NCBI RefSeq assembly: GCF_013177455.1
Contig: NZ_CP053660.1
Span: 1,922,001 to 1,986,000, forward strand
DNA: 64,000 bases
Reading direction: 5' to 3'
DNA from: Nocardioides marmotae
GTDB lineage: Bacteria > Actinomycetota > Actinomycetes > Propionibacteriales > Nocardioidaceae
The translations under genes and the position numbers were made by a program. Below the pieces are notes generated by a model. That model saw only the letters and a program-made list of their open reading frames with translations. It did no database searches and had not been told where the DNA came from. This document shows, piece by piece, positions 39,806 to 48,722 of this stretch; the first letter of the stretch is position 1, and every line of letters starts with the position of its first letter.

Positions 39806-40891
39806 ATGACCTCGACGAACCGCGACACCCTGGCCCGCACCTGGAAGGACGCCCACGGCGGCGACCTCGACCTGCGGCTGACCGACACCTGCCTGCGCGA
39901 CGGGTCGCACCACAAGCGCCACCAGTTCACCGCCCAGGAGGTCCACGACATCGTCGAGGCCCTGGACACCTCCGGCATCCCGGTGATCGAGGTGACCCAT
40001 GGCGACGGGCTGGGCGGCTCCTCGTTCAACTACGGCTTCTCCCGCACCCCCGAGCAGGAGCTGATCCGGATCGCGGCGGAGACCGCGCGGACCGCCCGGA
40101 TCGCCTTCCTCATGCTCCCCGGCGTCGGCACCAAGGACGACATCCGCGCGGCCCAGGACAACGGCGGCCAGATCTGCCGGATCGCCACCCACTGCACCGA
40201 GGCCGACACCTCGATCCAGCACTTCGGGCTCGCTCGCGAGCTCGGCCTGGAGACCGTCGGGTTCCTCATGATGAGCCACACCCAGCCGCCCGAGGTGCTG
40301 GCCAAGCAGGCGCGGATCATGGTCGACGCCGGCTGCCAGTGCGTCTACGTCGTCGACTCCGCCGGCGCCCTGGTCATGGAGCAGACCGCCGACCGGGTCT
40401 CCGCCGTCGTCGCCGAGATCGGCTCGCAGGCCGACGTCGGCTTCCACGGCCACGAGAACCTCGGCCTCGGCGTCGCCAACACCGTCATCGCCGCCCGCGC
40501 GGGCGCCACCCAGATCGACGGCTCGGTCCGCCGCTTCGGCGCCGGCGCCGGCAACACCCCGCTCGAGGCGTTCATCGGCGTCTGCGACAAGCTCGGCTGG
40601 CGCACCGGCGTGGACTTCCTCCAGATCGTCGACGCCTCCGAGGACGTCATCAAGCCGGCCATGCCCGAGGAGTGCCAGCTCGACCGGATGACCCTGATGA
40701 TGGGGTACGCCGGGGTCTACTCCTCCTTCCTCAAGCACGCCGGCAACGCCGCTGAGCGCTACGGCGTCCCCGGCGCGAAGATCCTGCTCGAGGCCGGCCG
40801 CCGCAAGCTGATCGGCGGCCAGGAGGACCAGCTCATCGACATCGCGCTGATGCTCAAGGCCGAGCAGGACAAGGCCGCCGCGAACGCCTGA
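39806..40891 (+). CDS. hsaF: 4-hydroxy-2-oxo acid aldolase HsaF
   Basis: This 361-residue DmpG-type aldolase has [20 protein letters not shown] near residue 26 (metal and catalytic Arg/Asp/His) and [20 protein letters not shown] near 211 (metal-binding HxH). It splits 4-hydroxy-2-oxohexanoate to pyruvate and propanal, which HsaG takes up. The hydratase HsaE, usually beside it, is not in this window. A strong 88-bp hairpin follows 37 bp after the stop. Confidence 0.93.
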   Translation: MTSTNRDTLARTWKDAHGGDLDLRLTDTCLRDGSHHKRHQFTAQEVHDIVEALDTSGIPVIEVTHGDGLGGSSFNYGFSRTPEQELIRIAAETARTARIAFLMLPGVGTKDDIRAAQDNGGQICRIATHCTEADTSIQHFGLARELGLETVGFLMMSHTQPPEVLAKQARIMVDAGCQCVYVVDSAGALVMEQTADRVSAVVAEIGSQADVGFHGHENLGLGVANTVIAARAGATQIDGSVRRFGAGAGNTPLEAFIGVCDKLGWRTGVDFLQIVDASEDVIKPAMPEECQLDRMTLMMGYAGVYSSFLKHAGNAAERYGVPGAKILLEAGRRKLIGGQEDQLIDIALMLKAEQDKAAANA

Positions 40892-40928
40892 CCGATCCGC
40901 CGATCCGCCGGTGAGCAGGTCGCCGGGC

Positions 40929-41016
40929 GGTTCATCAAGGTATGTCGCTGAACCGTCACTTCCCTGGGTGAGTTCACCCGGGGGAGTGACGGTTCGCCTG
41001 CATACCTTGATGAACC
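40929..41016. repeat. 88-bp multi-arm palindrome after hsaF
   Basis: Outer arms of 16 bp are perfect (GGTTCATCAAGGTATG with CATACCTTGATGAACC). An inner 11-bp perfect pair GAACCGTCACT/AGTGACGGTTC and a central GGGTGA-GT-TCACCC stem are stacked inside, separated by symmetric 5-base internal loops. It can fold into a rod-like hairpin in RNA or a cruciform in DNA. It is the likely terminator of hsaG-hsaF, but is far larger than a normal one. Confidence 0.75.
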
Positions 41017-41096
41017 AACACCCTCAGCCGGCCCGAGACGACCGGCCCGGCGAGAAACCGGTCGACGGCACGGCCGCAGCGGGGTACAGATGCGCC

Positions 41097-41480
41097 ATGG
41101 CATCCCGCGCATCCAACTTCTGCATCGACGCCCACGACCCGTACGCCCAGGCGATGTGGTGGGCCGACGTCCTCGAGGACTTCACCCTGCCCACCGGCGA
41201 GTGGGCCAACGAGCCCGGCGAGGAGGAGTGCGGGCTCGACGGCCCGGACGACCGGTTCCTCCTCTTCCTCAAGGTCCCGGAGCCGAAGACGGTGAAGAAC
41301 CGCATGCACCTGTGCCTGCGCCCCACCGATCGCAGCCGCGACGAGGAGGTCGAGCGGGTGCTCGGCCTCGGCGCCACGCTGGTCGACGACCGGCGCGACG
41401 GCGAGAAGGGGTGGGCGGTGCTGGCCGACCCCGAGGGCAACGAGTTCTGCGTGCTCCGGCGGTACGAGCCGAGCTCCTGA
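41097..41480 (+). CDS. small VOC-superfamily protein between the hsa units
   Basis: This 127-residue glyoxalase-like protein contains NFCIDAHDPYAQAMWWADVL near residue 7 and a second half MHLCLRPTDRSRDEEVERVL near 65, ending DPEGNEFCVLRRYE. It matches short VOC proteins that are widespread and largely uncharacterised. It sits between hsaF and the KstR boxes of hsaA, but has no KstR box of its own, and may not belong to steroid metabolism. Confidence 0.75.
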   Translation: MASRASNFCIDAHDPYAQAMWWADVLEDFTLPTGEWANEPGEEECGLDGPDDRFLLFLKVPEPKTVKNRMHLCLRPTDRSRDEEVERVLGLGATLVDDRRDGEKGWAVLADPEGNEFCVLRRYEPSS

Positions 41481-41502
41481 GCGGTCGGACGCGCCGATAC
41501 CG

Positions 41503-41537
41503 AGAACGTGTTCTGGTCCAAAACAAGAACGTGTTCT
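41503..41537. promoter_or_regulatory. two KstR-type boxes before hsaA
   Basis: AGAACGTGTTCT occurs twice, at 41503-41514 and 41526-41537, with 23-bp spacing between starts. The AAC-N2-GTT core and flanks fit KstR sites closely, though the outer T and A of the consensus are only partly kept. Downstream copy ends 36 bp before hsaA. Confidence 0.82.
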
Positions 41538-41573
41538 AGTATCGGTCGCGTCCCACCACGACAGGAGCTCCCG

Positions 41574-42740
41574 ATGTCCCAGGCTGTTCTCGACGGCGTC
41601 CGCGACCTGCTTCCCACGTTCCGCGAGCGGGCCGACGAGGCCGAGCGCCTGCGCGTCGTGCCGGAGGCGAGCATCAAGGAGCTGGAGGAGGTCGGGTTCT
41701 TCCGGCTGCTGCAACCGCGACGCTTCGACGGCTTCGAGGCCGACCCCGTGACCTTCTACACCGCGGTCCGCGACATCGCCTCGGCGTGCGGCTCGACCGG
41801 CTGGGTCTCCAGCGTCGTGGGCGTGCACCCCTGGCAGGTCGCACTCTTCGACGACGAGGCCCAGCAGACGGTCTGGGGCCAGGACACCAGCACCCGGCTC
41901 AGCTCCTCCTACGCCCCGACCGGCAAGGCCACCGTCACCGACGGCGGCTACCTGCTCTCGGGCAAGTGGAGCTTCTCCTCCGGCTGCGACCACTGCAGCT
42001 GGGTGCTGCTCGGCGGCCTGGTGTACAACGCCGAGGGCCAGGTCGTGGACTTCAAGACCTTCATGGTCCCGCGGGAGAAGTACCAGATCATCGACGTCTG
42101 GCACATGGTCGGCCTGCGCGGCACCGGCTCCAACGACATCCTCGTCGAGGACGTGTTCATCCCCGAGGCGTTCACGCTCTCGATGAGCCAGACCGGCCAG
42201 TGCAAGGGCCCGGGCCAGGAGCAGAACACCGCCGACCTCTACAAGCTGCCCTTCCACTCGATCTTCACCGGTACCATCACCACGCCGATCATCGGCATGG
42301 CGCGCGGTGCGTACGCCGAGCACGTCGAGATGCAGCAGAAGCGCACCCGCGCGGCCTACCTCGGTGAGAAGGCCTCGCTCGACCCGTTCGCGGCGGTCCG
42401 CATCGCCAAGGCGAGCAGCGAGATCGACGCCGCCTGGGCGCTGCTGGTGGCCAACATCCGCGAGGAGATGGACCACGTCGCCAAGGGCGAGAAGATCCCG
42501 CTCGGCCTGCGGCTGCGGGTGCGCCGCGACCAGGTGCTCGGCAGCCAGCGCGCCATCGACGCGATCGACGCGCTCTTCGAGGCCTCCGGCGGCCGGGCGC
42601 TGGCCGAGGGCACCTACCTCCAGCGCGCCTGGCGCGACGCCCACGCCGGTCGGGTGCACGCCGCGAACGACCCCGAGCGCGCGCTGCAGATGTTCGGCGC
42701 CCACGAGTTCGGCCACAAGGTCGACCCGGGGATGTACTGA
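41574..42740 (+). CDS. hsaA: 3-HSA monooxygenase oxygenase subunit HsaA
   Basis: This 388-residue acyl-CoA-dehydrogenase-fold flavin monooxygenase has ACGSTGWVSSVVGVHPWQVA near residue 68, SGKWSFSSGCDHCSWVLLGG near 127, WHMVGLRGTGSNDILVEDVF near 180 and a C-terminal GGRALAEGTYLQRAWRDAHA near 340, as in HsaA. It hydroxylates 3-HSA at C4 to give the catechol 3,4-DHSA with reduced flavin from HsaB. First gene of the hsaA-D-C-B unit; AGGAGC is its ribosome site. Confidence 0.95.
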   Translation: MSQAVLDGVRDLLPTFRERADEAERLRVVPEASIKELEEVGFFRLLQPRRFDGFEADPVTFYTAVRDIASACGSTGWVSSVVGVHPWQVALFDDEAQQTVWGQDTSTRLSSSYAPTGKATVTDGGYLLSGKWSFSSGCDHCSWVLLGGLVYNAEGQVVDFKTFMVPREKYQIIDVWHMVGLRGTGSNDILVEDVFIPEAFTLSMSQTGQCKGPGQEQNTADLYKLPFHSIFTGTITTPIIGMARGAYAEHVEMQQKRTRAAYLGEKASLDPFAAVRIAKASSEIDAAWALLVANIREEMDHVAKGEKIPLGLRLRVRRDQVLGSQRAIDAIDALFEASGGRALAEGTYLQRAWRDAHAGRVHAANDPERALQMFGAHEFGHKVDPGMY

Positions 42741-42741
42741 G

Positions 42742-43674
42742 ATGGCCGAGATCGAGGGCAGGTTCGCCCAGGACAGCGTCCGCCGCTCGGCCAAGGCCGG
42801 CGACCTCACGCTGAACTACTACGAGGCCGCGCCCGAGGTCTCGTCGGGCTCGACCGGCGGGTCGACCCAGGTCGGCGGCGGGCTGCCGCTGGTCATGCTG
42901 CACGGCGGCGGCCCCGGCGCCTCGGCGTGGTCGAACTTCGGCCCGGCCCTGCCGCACTTCGCCCAGCACTTCCGCACCCTGCTGGTCGACCAGCCGGGCT
43001 TCGGGGGCTCCGACAAGCCGCCGGTGGTCGGCAACTACTACCGCTTCGCCGCCGACCACGTCGTCCGGCTCCTCGACGAGCTCGGCATCGAGCGCGTGCA
43101 CCTGCTCGGCAACAGCCTCGGCGGCGGTACGGCGATGCGCCTCGCGCTCACCCACCCCGACCGGGTCGGGCGCCTGGTGCTCATGGGGCCCGGCGGGCTC
43201 TCGCTCAACCTCTTCCACGCCGACCCCACCGAGGGCGTCCAGCGGCTGATGGACTTCGGCGCCGAGCCGACCCGGGAGAAGCTCCGGGCGTTCATCTCCA
43301 CCATGGTCGTCGACCAGTCGCTGGTCACCGACGAGCTGGTCGAGCAGCGCTTCGCCGACGCGACCGCGCCCGGCGCGCAGGACGCGATGCGCTCGATGGG
43401 GATGTCCTTCTGGAACCCCGAGACCGCCGAGGACGGCATGCTCTGGCGCGAGGCCCACCGGCTGCGCAAGCACACCCTGCTCACCTGGGGCCGCGAGGAC
43501 CGGGTCAACCCGCTCGACGGCGCGATGGTGGCGCTCAAGCTGATCCCGAAGGCGCAGCTCCACGTGTTCCCGAACTGCGGGCACTGGGCACAGATCGAGG
43601 CGGCCGAGGAGTTCGCCGAGGTCACCACCGCCTTCCTCGCCCGCCACGTGGAACGCTCCCGGAAGGCCACCTGA
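42742..43674 (+). CDS. hsaD: 4,9-DSHA hydrolase HsaD
   Basis: This 310-residue alpha/beta hydrolase of the meta-cleavage product class has MLHGGGPGASAWSNFGPALP near residue 53 (oxyanion), LLGNSLGGGTAMRLALTHPD near 125 (Ser nucleophile), a catalytic Asp in GREDRVNPLDG near 252 and His in NCGHWAQIEAAEE near 281. It splits 4,9-DSHA to HIP and a dienoic acid. A 12-residue Ser/Gly insertion after residue 33 is unusual. Translation is coupled to hsaC (TGATG). Confidence 0.95.
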   Translation: MAEIEGRFAQDSVRRSAKAGDLTLNYYEAAPEVSSGSTGGSTQVGGGLPLVMLHGGGPGASAWSNFGPALPHFAQHFRTLLVDQPGFGGSDKPPVVGNYYRFAADHVVRLLDELGIERVHLLGNSLGGGTAMRLALTHPDRVGRLVLMGPGGLSLNLFHADPTEGVQRLMDFGAEPTREKLRAFISTMVVDQSLVTDELVEQRFADATAPGAQDAMRSMGMSFWNPETAEDGMLWREAHRLRKHTLLTWGREDRVNPLDGAMVALKLIPKAQLHVFPNCGHWAQIEAAEEFAEVTTAFLARHVERSRKAT

Positions 43675-44576
43675 TGACCATCGACATCAAGTCCATGGGG
43701 TACGTCCGCGTGTCCTCGACCGACCCCGAGCAGTGGAAGGTCTTCGCCGGCAAGGTCCTCGGCCTGGCCGAGGGCCGCGGGCCGAACCCCGCCCACCAGT
43801 ACTGGCGCATCGACCAGGTCTCCGCCCGGCTCGTCGTCGTCCCCGCCGAGCGCGACGAGCTCGAGGCGACCGGCTGGGAGCTCGCCGACCACCGGGCCCT
43901 CCAGGAGGCGCGCGAGCACCTGGCGAAGGCCGGCGTCGTCTTCGAGGAGGCGACCAAGGAAGAGCTCGACGAGCGCCGGGTCCAGGAGATGATCCGCTTC
44001 ACCGACCCGTGGGAGAACGTCTTCGAGCTCTTCCACGGCATCACCTACGAGGCCCGCCCCCTCGTCACGCCGTACGCCGCCACCTTCGTCACCGGCGACC
44101 AGGGCATGGGCCACATCGTGATCCCGGTGCTCGACGACGTCGAGGCGCTGCGGTTCTACACCGACGTCCTCGGCTTCCGGCTCCGCGACTCGATGAGCAT
44201 GCCCGGCGAGTTCGTCGGCAAGGAGCCGGGCTCGAAGGTCTGGCTGCGCTTCCTCGGCGTCAACCCGCGCCACCACTCGCTGGCGTTCCTGCCGATGCCG
44301 AACCCCGCGAAGTGCGTCCACATCATGCTCGAGGTCGACCAGCTCGACCACGTGGGCCGCGCGCTGGAGCGGGTCCGCAAGCACCAGGCGCCCCTCTCGG
44401 CGACGCTCGGGCGGCACATGAACGACGAGATGGTCTCCTTCTACGTCCGCTCGCCGGGCGGCTTCGACGTGGAGTTCGGCACCGACGGCCTGCAGGTCGA
44501 GGACCAGAAGTGGGTGGCCCGCGAGTCGACCGCGGTGTCGTACTGGGGCCACGACTTCGGCGGCGGCCAGCGGTGA
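43674..44576 (+). CDS. hsaC: iron-dependent extradiol dioxygenase HsaC
   Basis: This 300-residue two-domain VOC type I extradiol dioxygenase has the C-terminal metal ligands visible as GMGHIVIPVLDDVEALRFYT near residue 145 (His), HHSLAFLPMPNP near 202 (second His of HH) and GGFDVEFGTDGLQVED near 260 (Glu). It cleaves 3,4-DHSA by meta addition of oxygen to 4,9-DSHA. Its order between hsaD and hsaB matches M. tuberculosis. Confidence 0.95.
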   Translation: MTIDIKSMGYVRVSSTDPEQWKVFAGKVLGLAEGRGPNPAHQYWRIDQVSARLVVVPAERDELEATGWELADHRALQEAREHLAKAGVVFEEATKEELDERRVQEMIRFTDPWENVFELFHGITYEARPLVTPYAATFVTGDQGMGHIVIPVLDDVEALRFYTDVLGFRLRDSMSMPGEFVGKEPGSKVWLRFLGVNPRHHSLAFLPMPNPAKCVHIMLEVDQLDHVGRALERVRKHQAPLSATLGRHMNDEMVSFYVRSPGGFDVEFGTDGLQVEDQKWVARESTAVSYWGHDFGGGQR

Positions 44577-44590
44577 CTAGCGTGGGGTCC

Positions 44591-45286
44591 ATGTCCGCCC
44601 ACCCGGGGGGCGCTCCGGACGTTCCGGAGGGCATGAACCCCGATGCCGCCGAGACCTGGCCGAGCCCCGAGCTGATCGCGTCCTGGTTGGGCAGCGAGGC
44701 CTACGAGCTCGAGCCGCTCGGCCCGGGCGAGGGCGCCCCGGTCCCCACCGACGACCCGGCCCGGCAGGCCCAGGCGCGCCACTTCCGCGACGTGCTCGGC
44801 CGCTTCGCCTCCGGGGTCACCGTGGTGACCGCGATGAGCGGCGGCGAGCCGGTCGGGATGACCTGCCAGTCCTTCTCCAGCGTCTCTCTCGACCCGCCGC
44901 TGGTGCTGTTCGTGCCGGCGAAGACCTCCCGGGCGTGGCCGCTCATCCAGCGGTCCGGCCGGTTCTGCGTGAACTTCCTCGCCGACGGCCAGGCCGAGCT
45001 GTCCAACCAGATGGCCAGCCGGGGGAGCGAGAAGTTCGCCGGCGTCGCCTGGCACCCCTCCGAGGCGACCGGCTCGCCGGTCCTCGAGGGCACGCTCGCC
45101 CACGTCGACTGCTCGGTGCACGCCGTCCACGAGGCCGGCGACCACTGGATCGTCATCGGGCAGGTGCTGCACCTGGCCACCGCCGAGGAGGACCCGGCCG
45201 CCGACGCTGCCGCCGATCCCGCGGACCCGTCGAGCCACGCCGACCCCCTGGTGTTCTACCGGGGCAGCTACCGCACCACCCGGTGA
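44591..45286 (+). CDS. hsaB: flavin reductase HsaB
   Basis: This 231-residue flavin reductase-like protein supplies FMNH2 to HsaA. The core is FRDVLGRFASGVTVVTAMSG near residue 66, GMTCQSFSSVSLDPPLVLFV near 90 and SRAWPLIQRSGRFCVNFLAD near 114, ending YRGSYRTTR. About 45 extra N-terminal residues and a short proline/aspartate linker near 205 make it longer than M. tuberculosis HsaB (about 187). ATG at 44591 is used, but a GTG at 44573 overlapping the hsaC stop is equally possible. Confidence 0.9.
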   Translation: MSAHPGGAPDVPEGMNPDAAETWPSPELIASWLGSEAYELEPLGPGEGAPVPTDDPARQAQARHFRDVLGRFASGVTVVTAMSGGEPVGMTCQSFSSVSLDPPLVLFVPAKTSRAWPLIQRSGRFCVNFLADGQAELSNQMASRGSEKFAGVAWHPSEATGSPVLEGTLAHVDCSVHAVHEAGDHWIVIGQVLHLATAEEDPAADAAADPADPSSHADPLVFYRGSYRTTR

Positions 45287-45930
45287 CCGGCCCGCGGCCG
45301 CCCGCCACCCACCCGCTCTGGCGACCCTTCGAGCTCGCCGACCTCGACCAGGTCGCCGCGGTGCGGATCGTCAGGGAGTCGTCCCCGCCGGTGGTGGTGG
45401 TCGATCCCGACCCGGCCTGGCCGGCGGCGTACGACGCGGTGGCGCGGCGGCTGCGCGAGGCGCTGGGGGAGCGGGCGCTCGCCGTGGAGCACGTCGGGTC
45501 GACCGCGGTGCCCGGCCTGCCGGCCAAGCCGGTCATCGACGTGGACCTCGTCGTGGCCGACCCCGCCGACGAGCCGGCCTGGCTGCCCGACCTCGAGGCG
45601 GCGGGGTTCGCGCTGCGGGTGCGCGAGCCGGACCATGAGGAGCACCGGATGCTTCGCGGCTCCGACCCGCTGCGCGGCCTGGCCAGCAACGTCCACGTCT
45701 TCGGTCCCGGGGCCCGCGAACCGCGCCGGCACGTGCTGTTCCGCGACCACCTGCGCTCCCACGAGCCGGACCGCCGGGCCTACGGCGAGCACAAGCGGCG
45801 GATCGCCGACGAGCACGGCTTCACCGACGCGATGGACTACAACAACCACAAGGCCTGGCTGGTCTACGACATCTACGAGCGCGCGTTCGCCGCGGACCCC
45901 GCCCACCCGCACGACCCGCACCCGCGCTGA
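45283..45930 (+). CDS. GrpB family protein with an N-terminal extension
   Basis: This 215-residue nucleotidyltransferase-fold protein has the GrpB signature EHVGSTAVPGLPAKPVIDVD near residue 70 and RRHVLFRDHLRSHEPDRRAY near 150. Function of the family is unknown, with links to nucleotide transfer or CoA metabolism. About 38 residues precede the usual start. The GTG overlaps the hsaB stop (GTGA), so it may ride on the KstR-controlled transcript without being a steroid enzyme. Confidence 0.85.
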   Translation: MTGPRPPATHPLWRPFELADLDQVAAVRIVRESSPPVVVVDPDPAWPAAYDAVARRLREALGERALAVEHVGSTAVPGLPAKPVIDVDLVVADPADEPAWLPDLEAAGFALRVREPDHEEHRMLRGSDPLRGLASNVHVFGPGAREPRRHVLFRDHLRSHEPDRRAYGEHKRRIADEHGFTDAMDYNNHKAWLVYDIYERAFAADPAHPHDPHPR

Positions 45931-45961
45931 CCGCCGGCGGCTCGGTGCGGCTCAGTGGTGC

Positions 45962-47497
45962 TCAGTGCGGGTCGAGCCGCCCGGTGAGCCGGGCGTGCCG
46001 CGCGGCGCTGGCGTCGTCCAGCCCGACGATCTCGACCGTCGTGCCGCGGCGGGCGTACTTGGTGGTGATCGCGTCGAGGGCGGCGACCGTCGAGGCGTCC
46101 CAGACGTGCGAGGCCGAGAGGTCGATGACCACGCGGCCGGGGTCGTTTGCGTAGTCGAACTGCGTGTAGAGGTCGTTGCTCGAGGCGAAGAACAGCTCGC
46201 CGGTCACGCGGTAGACCGCGGTCCTTGCGCCGTGCTCGTCCTCGACCAGGGTGCGCTCGACCGCGGTGAGGTGGGCGACCCGGCGGGCGAAGAGCACCAT
46301 CGCCACCAGCACGCCGACGCCCACGCCGATCGCGAGGTTGTGGGTGAAGACGGTGACGACCACGGTCGCGACCATGACGACCGTCTCCGACCGCGGCATC
46401 CGGCGCAGCGTGGCCGGGTGGACGGAGTGCCAGTCGAAGGTGCCGACCGCGACCATCACCATCACCGCGACCAGGGCGGCCATCGGGATCAGCGCGACCA
46501 CGTCGCCGAAGCCGACCACGAGGACGAGCAGCAGGACACCGGCGAGGAAGGTCGAGATCCGGGTGCGGGCTCCGGAGACCTTCACGTTGATCATCGTCTG
46601 GCCGATCATCGCGCAGCCGCCCATGCCGCCGAAGCAGCCGGTGACGATGTTCGCGACGCCCTGACCCCACGTCTCCCGCGTCTTGTCCGAGCGGGTGTCG
46701 GTGATGTCGTCGACGAGCTTGGCCGTCAGCAGGGACTCCAGGATGCCGACCACGGCCATGGCGAGGGCGTACGGCGCGATGACCTGGAGCGTGTCGAGGG
46801 TGAACGGCACGTCCGGCACGAACCACGCCGGCAGGCTGTCGGGCAGGTCGCCCTCGTCGCCGACGTCCGGCACGTCCAGCCCGGCGACCAGGACGAAGGC
46901 GGTGAGCGCGACGATGGCGACCAGCGGCGCAGGGACCACGCGGTTGATCCGGGGGAAGCCCACGATCACGGCGATCCCGACGGCGATCATCGGGTAGACC
47001 GCCCACGGCACGTCGACGAGGTGGTCGATCTGGGCCTCGAAGATCAGGATCGCCAGCGCGTTGACGAAGCCGACCATCACCGAGCGCGGCACGAAGCGCA
47101 TCAGCCGGGCGACGCCCGCGAGCGCGAGCACCACCTGGATCGCGCCGCCGAGCAGCACGGTCGCGATGAGGTAGTCGTACCCGTGGTCGCGCATGACCGG
47201 GGCGACGACCAGGGCGATCGCCCCGGTCGCGGCCGAGATCATCGCCGGCCGTCCGCCGAGGAACGAGATCGTCACCGCCATGGTGAACGACGCGAAGAGC
47301 CCGACGCGCGGGTCGACCCCGGCGATGATCGAGAACGAGATCGCCTCGGGGATGAGCGCCAGCGCGACCACCAGGCCGGCCAGCACCTCGGTGCGCAGCG
47401 CCCGCGGCGACCGGAGCGCGGCGCGGACGGTGTGCACGGCGTGATCGGCGCTGTCGGTGCCGGTGGGGGACGGCGCGGCGGGAGAGGATCCGGACAC
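45962..47497 (-). CDS. SulP family anion transporter with STAS domain
   Basis: This 511-residue protein has a transmembrane core with RTEVLAGLVVALALIPEAIS near 38 and GQGVANIVTGCFGGMGGCAM near 280, and a C-terminal STAS domain (about 415-505; PGRVVIDLSASHVWDASTVA). Members carry sulfate, bicarbonate, dicarboxylates or other anions; the PEAISF variant resembles BicA-like and actinobacterial SulP proteins. It is divergent from a MerR gene across a symmetric palindrome. The GTG at 47497 is used. Confidence 0.88.
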   Translation of the reverse strand: MSGSSPAAPSPTGTDSADHAVHTVRAALRSPRALRTEVLAGLVVALALIPEAISFSIIAGVDPRVGLFASFTMAVTISFLGGRPAMISAATGAIALVVAPVMRDHGYDYLIATVLLGGAIQVVLALAGVARLMRFVPRSVMVGFVNALAILIFEAQIDHLVDVPWAVYPMIAVGIAVIVGFPRINRVVPAPLVAIVALTAFVLVAGLDVPDVGDEGDLPDSLPAWFVPDVPFTLDTLQVIAPYALAMAVVGILESLLTAKLVDDITDTRSDKTRETWGQGVANIVTGCFGGMGGCAMIGQTMINVKVSGARTRISTFLAGVLLLVLVVGFGDVVALIPMAALVAVMVMVAVGTFDWHSVHPATLRRMPRSETVVMVATVVVTVFTHNLAIGVGVGVLVAMVLFARRVAHLTAVERTLVEDEHGARTAVYRVTGELFFASSNDLYTQFDYANDPGRVVIDLSASHVWDASTVAALDAITTKYARRGTTVEIVGLDDASAARHARLTGRLDPH

Positions 47498-47513
47498 GAG
47501 GGGGCAGGCTACT

Positions 47514-47528
47514 CTTCCGTTACGGAAG
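47514..47528. promoter_or_regulatory. palindrome between SulP and MerR genes
   Basis: CTTCCGTTACGGAAG has perfect 7-bp arms around one base. It lies 17 bp from the SulP start and 33 bp from the MerR start, the typical place for a MerR operator. Confidence 0.65.
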
Positions 47529-47560
47529 GGTTCGCATCCTTGGCGAGAGGGGCCGACCAC

Positions 47561-48010
47561 GTGACCGACCAGGCAGGCCATGTCGACCACGGAGGCCGGA
47601 CCGACGCCGCCGACCGGGCCGCCCCGATGCACATCGGCGAGGTCGCGGCGCGCACGGAGCTCTCGTTGCGCAGCCTGCGCCACTGGGAGGAGGTCGGCCT
47701 GCTGCGGCCGTCCGGGCGCAGCGACGGCGGTTTCCGGCTCTACACCGAGGAGGACGTGGAGAAGATCCTCGTCATCCGCCGGATGAAACCGCTGGGGTTC
47801 ACCCTCGAGCAGATGCGCGCGGTCATGGAGGACATCGAGGTGCTCCGCGACACCGCAGCGCGGGCGGAGGAGCGGACGGGCGCCCGGCAGCGGCTCGAGC
47901 AGGTGCGGGAGGACGGCGTCGAGCGCCGGGCCCGGCTCGTGCGCCACCTCGCGATGGCCGACGAGCTCATCGACCTGCTGGGGCGCGAGGCCTCGGCGGA
48001 GGACGCGTAG
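47561..48010 (+). CDS. MerR family transcriptional regulator
   Basis: This 149-residue protein has the winged-helix MHIGEVAARTELSLRSLRHW near residue 23, followed by LLRPSGRSDGGFRLYTEEDV and a coiled-coil dimer helix (LEQMRAVMEDIEVLRDTAAR). No cysteine sensor motif is present, so it is probably not a metal sensor. It is divergent from the SulP gene and most likely controls it. GTG at 47561 has GAGAGG upstream; ATG at 47626 would be the shorter option. Confidence 0.85.
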   Translation: MTDQAGHVDHGGRTDAADRAAPMHIGEVAARTELSLRSLRHWEEVGLLRPSGRSDGGFRLYTEEDVEKILVIRRMKPLGFTLEQMRAVMEDIEVLRDTAARAEERTGARQRLEQVREDGVERRARLVRHLAMADELIDLLGREASAEDA

Positions 48011-48062
48011 CGGAACGCGGACCGGCCGGCGCACGCCGCTTCGTCGTCGGTCCGGGCGTGGG

Positions 48063-48605
48063 TCAGAGGCGGGGGTCGCGGCCGGCGAAGGCGGCCAGCC
48101 GGTCGTGGACCGGCGCGTCGTCGAGCAGGTCCACCGCGGGGGCGAAGGCGGTGCCGCGGCTGGCCGCGGGCAGCTGGGCGGTGAGGAACGCCAGCGCGCG
48201 CTCGGCCGCCTCGGGGACCAAGGGCTCCTCCCAGTCGATCGCGTGGGCGAGGTCCCAGGTGTGCAGGACGATCTCGGTGGTCTGCCAGTCCACGCGTCCC
48301 GGGTCGGCGGCCGCGCCGACGCGGTGCCAGTGGTGGATGAGGTCGTCCGCGCGGGCCCGGAAGTCGGCGGCGCCGGCCGTCGGCGTCGTCGGCGGCGCCG
48401 GCGCGGCCCAGTCGACCGCGCCGCCCTCGATCCCGCGGAGGAACTTCGCGGGCGCCTCGACGAGGTGGGCCATCAGCTGCGCGACGTCCCACTCCGCGCA
48501 CGGGGTCCGCAGGTGCAGCTGGTCGGGGTGCACGGCGGCGATGGCGTCCCCGGACTGGTCGAGCGCGCGGGAGAGGACGACGACGGACTCGTAGGTGTCA
48601 CTCAC
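48063..48605 (-). CDS. TIGR03086/DinB-like metal-binding protein
   Basis: This 180-residue protein is of the mycothiol-dependent maleylpyruvate isomerase-like N-terminal fold: TPCAEWDVAQLMAHLVEAPA near residue 34 (first metal His) and IVLHTWDLAHAIDW near 112 (second and third His). Many related proteins use mycothiol as cofactor. The reaction is not known. It is convergent with the MerR gene (52 bp between stops). Confidence 0.85.
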   Translation of the reverse strand: MSDTYESVVVLSRALDQSGDAIAAVHPDQLHLRTPCAEWDVAQLMAHLVEAPAKFLRGIEGGAVDWAAPAPPTTPTAGAADFRARADDLIHHWHRVGAAADPGRVDWQTTEIVLHTWDLAHAIDWEEPLVPEAAERALAFLTAQLPAASRGTAFAPAVDLLDDAPVHDRLAAFAGRDPRL

Positions 48606-48722
48606 GGGTGGGGTCCTCCGCAGGGTCGCCGGGGGTGGCCGGGTCGGGCAGGTCCCCCCGAGTCTCGGCAGCCCCGCGAGGGCTCACCAGGGGCGAACGG
48701 CTCGGTCCGGCGGCCTGCCCGC

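Noticed and set aside
45635..47560. Long plus-strand frame leading into the MerR gene
   Set aside because: It is antisense to the SulP gene and histidine/arginine-rich; the real MerR start is at 47561 or 47626.
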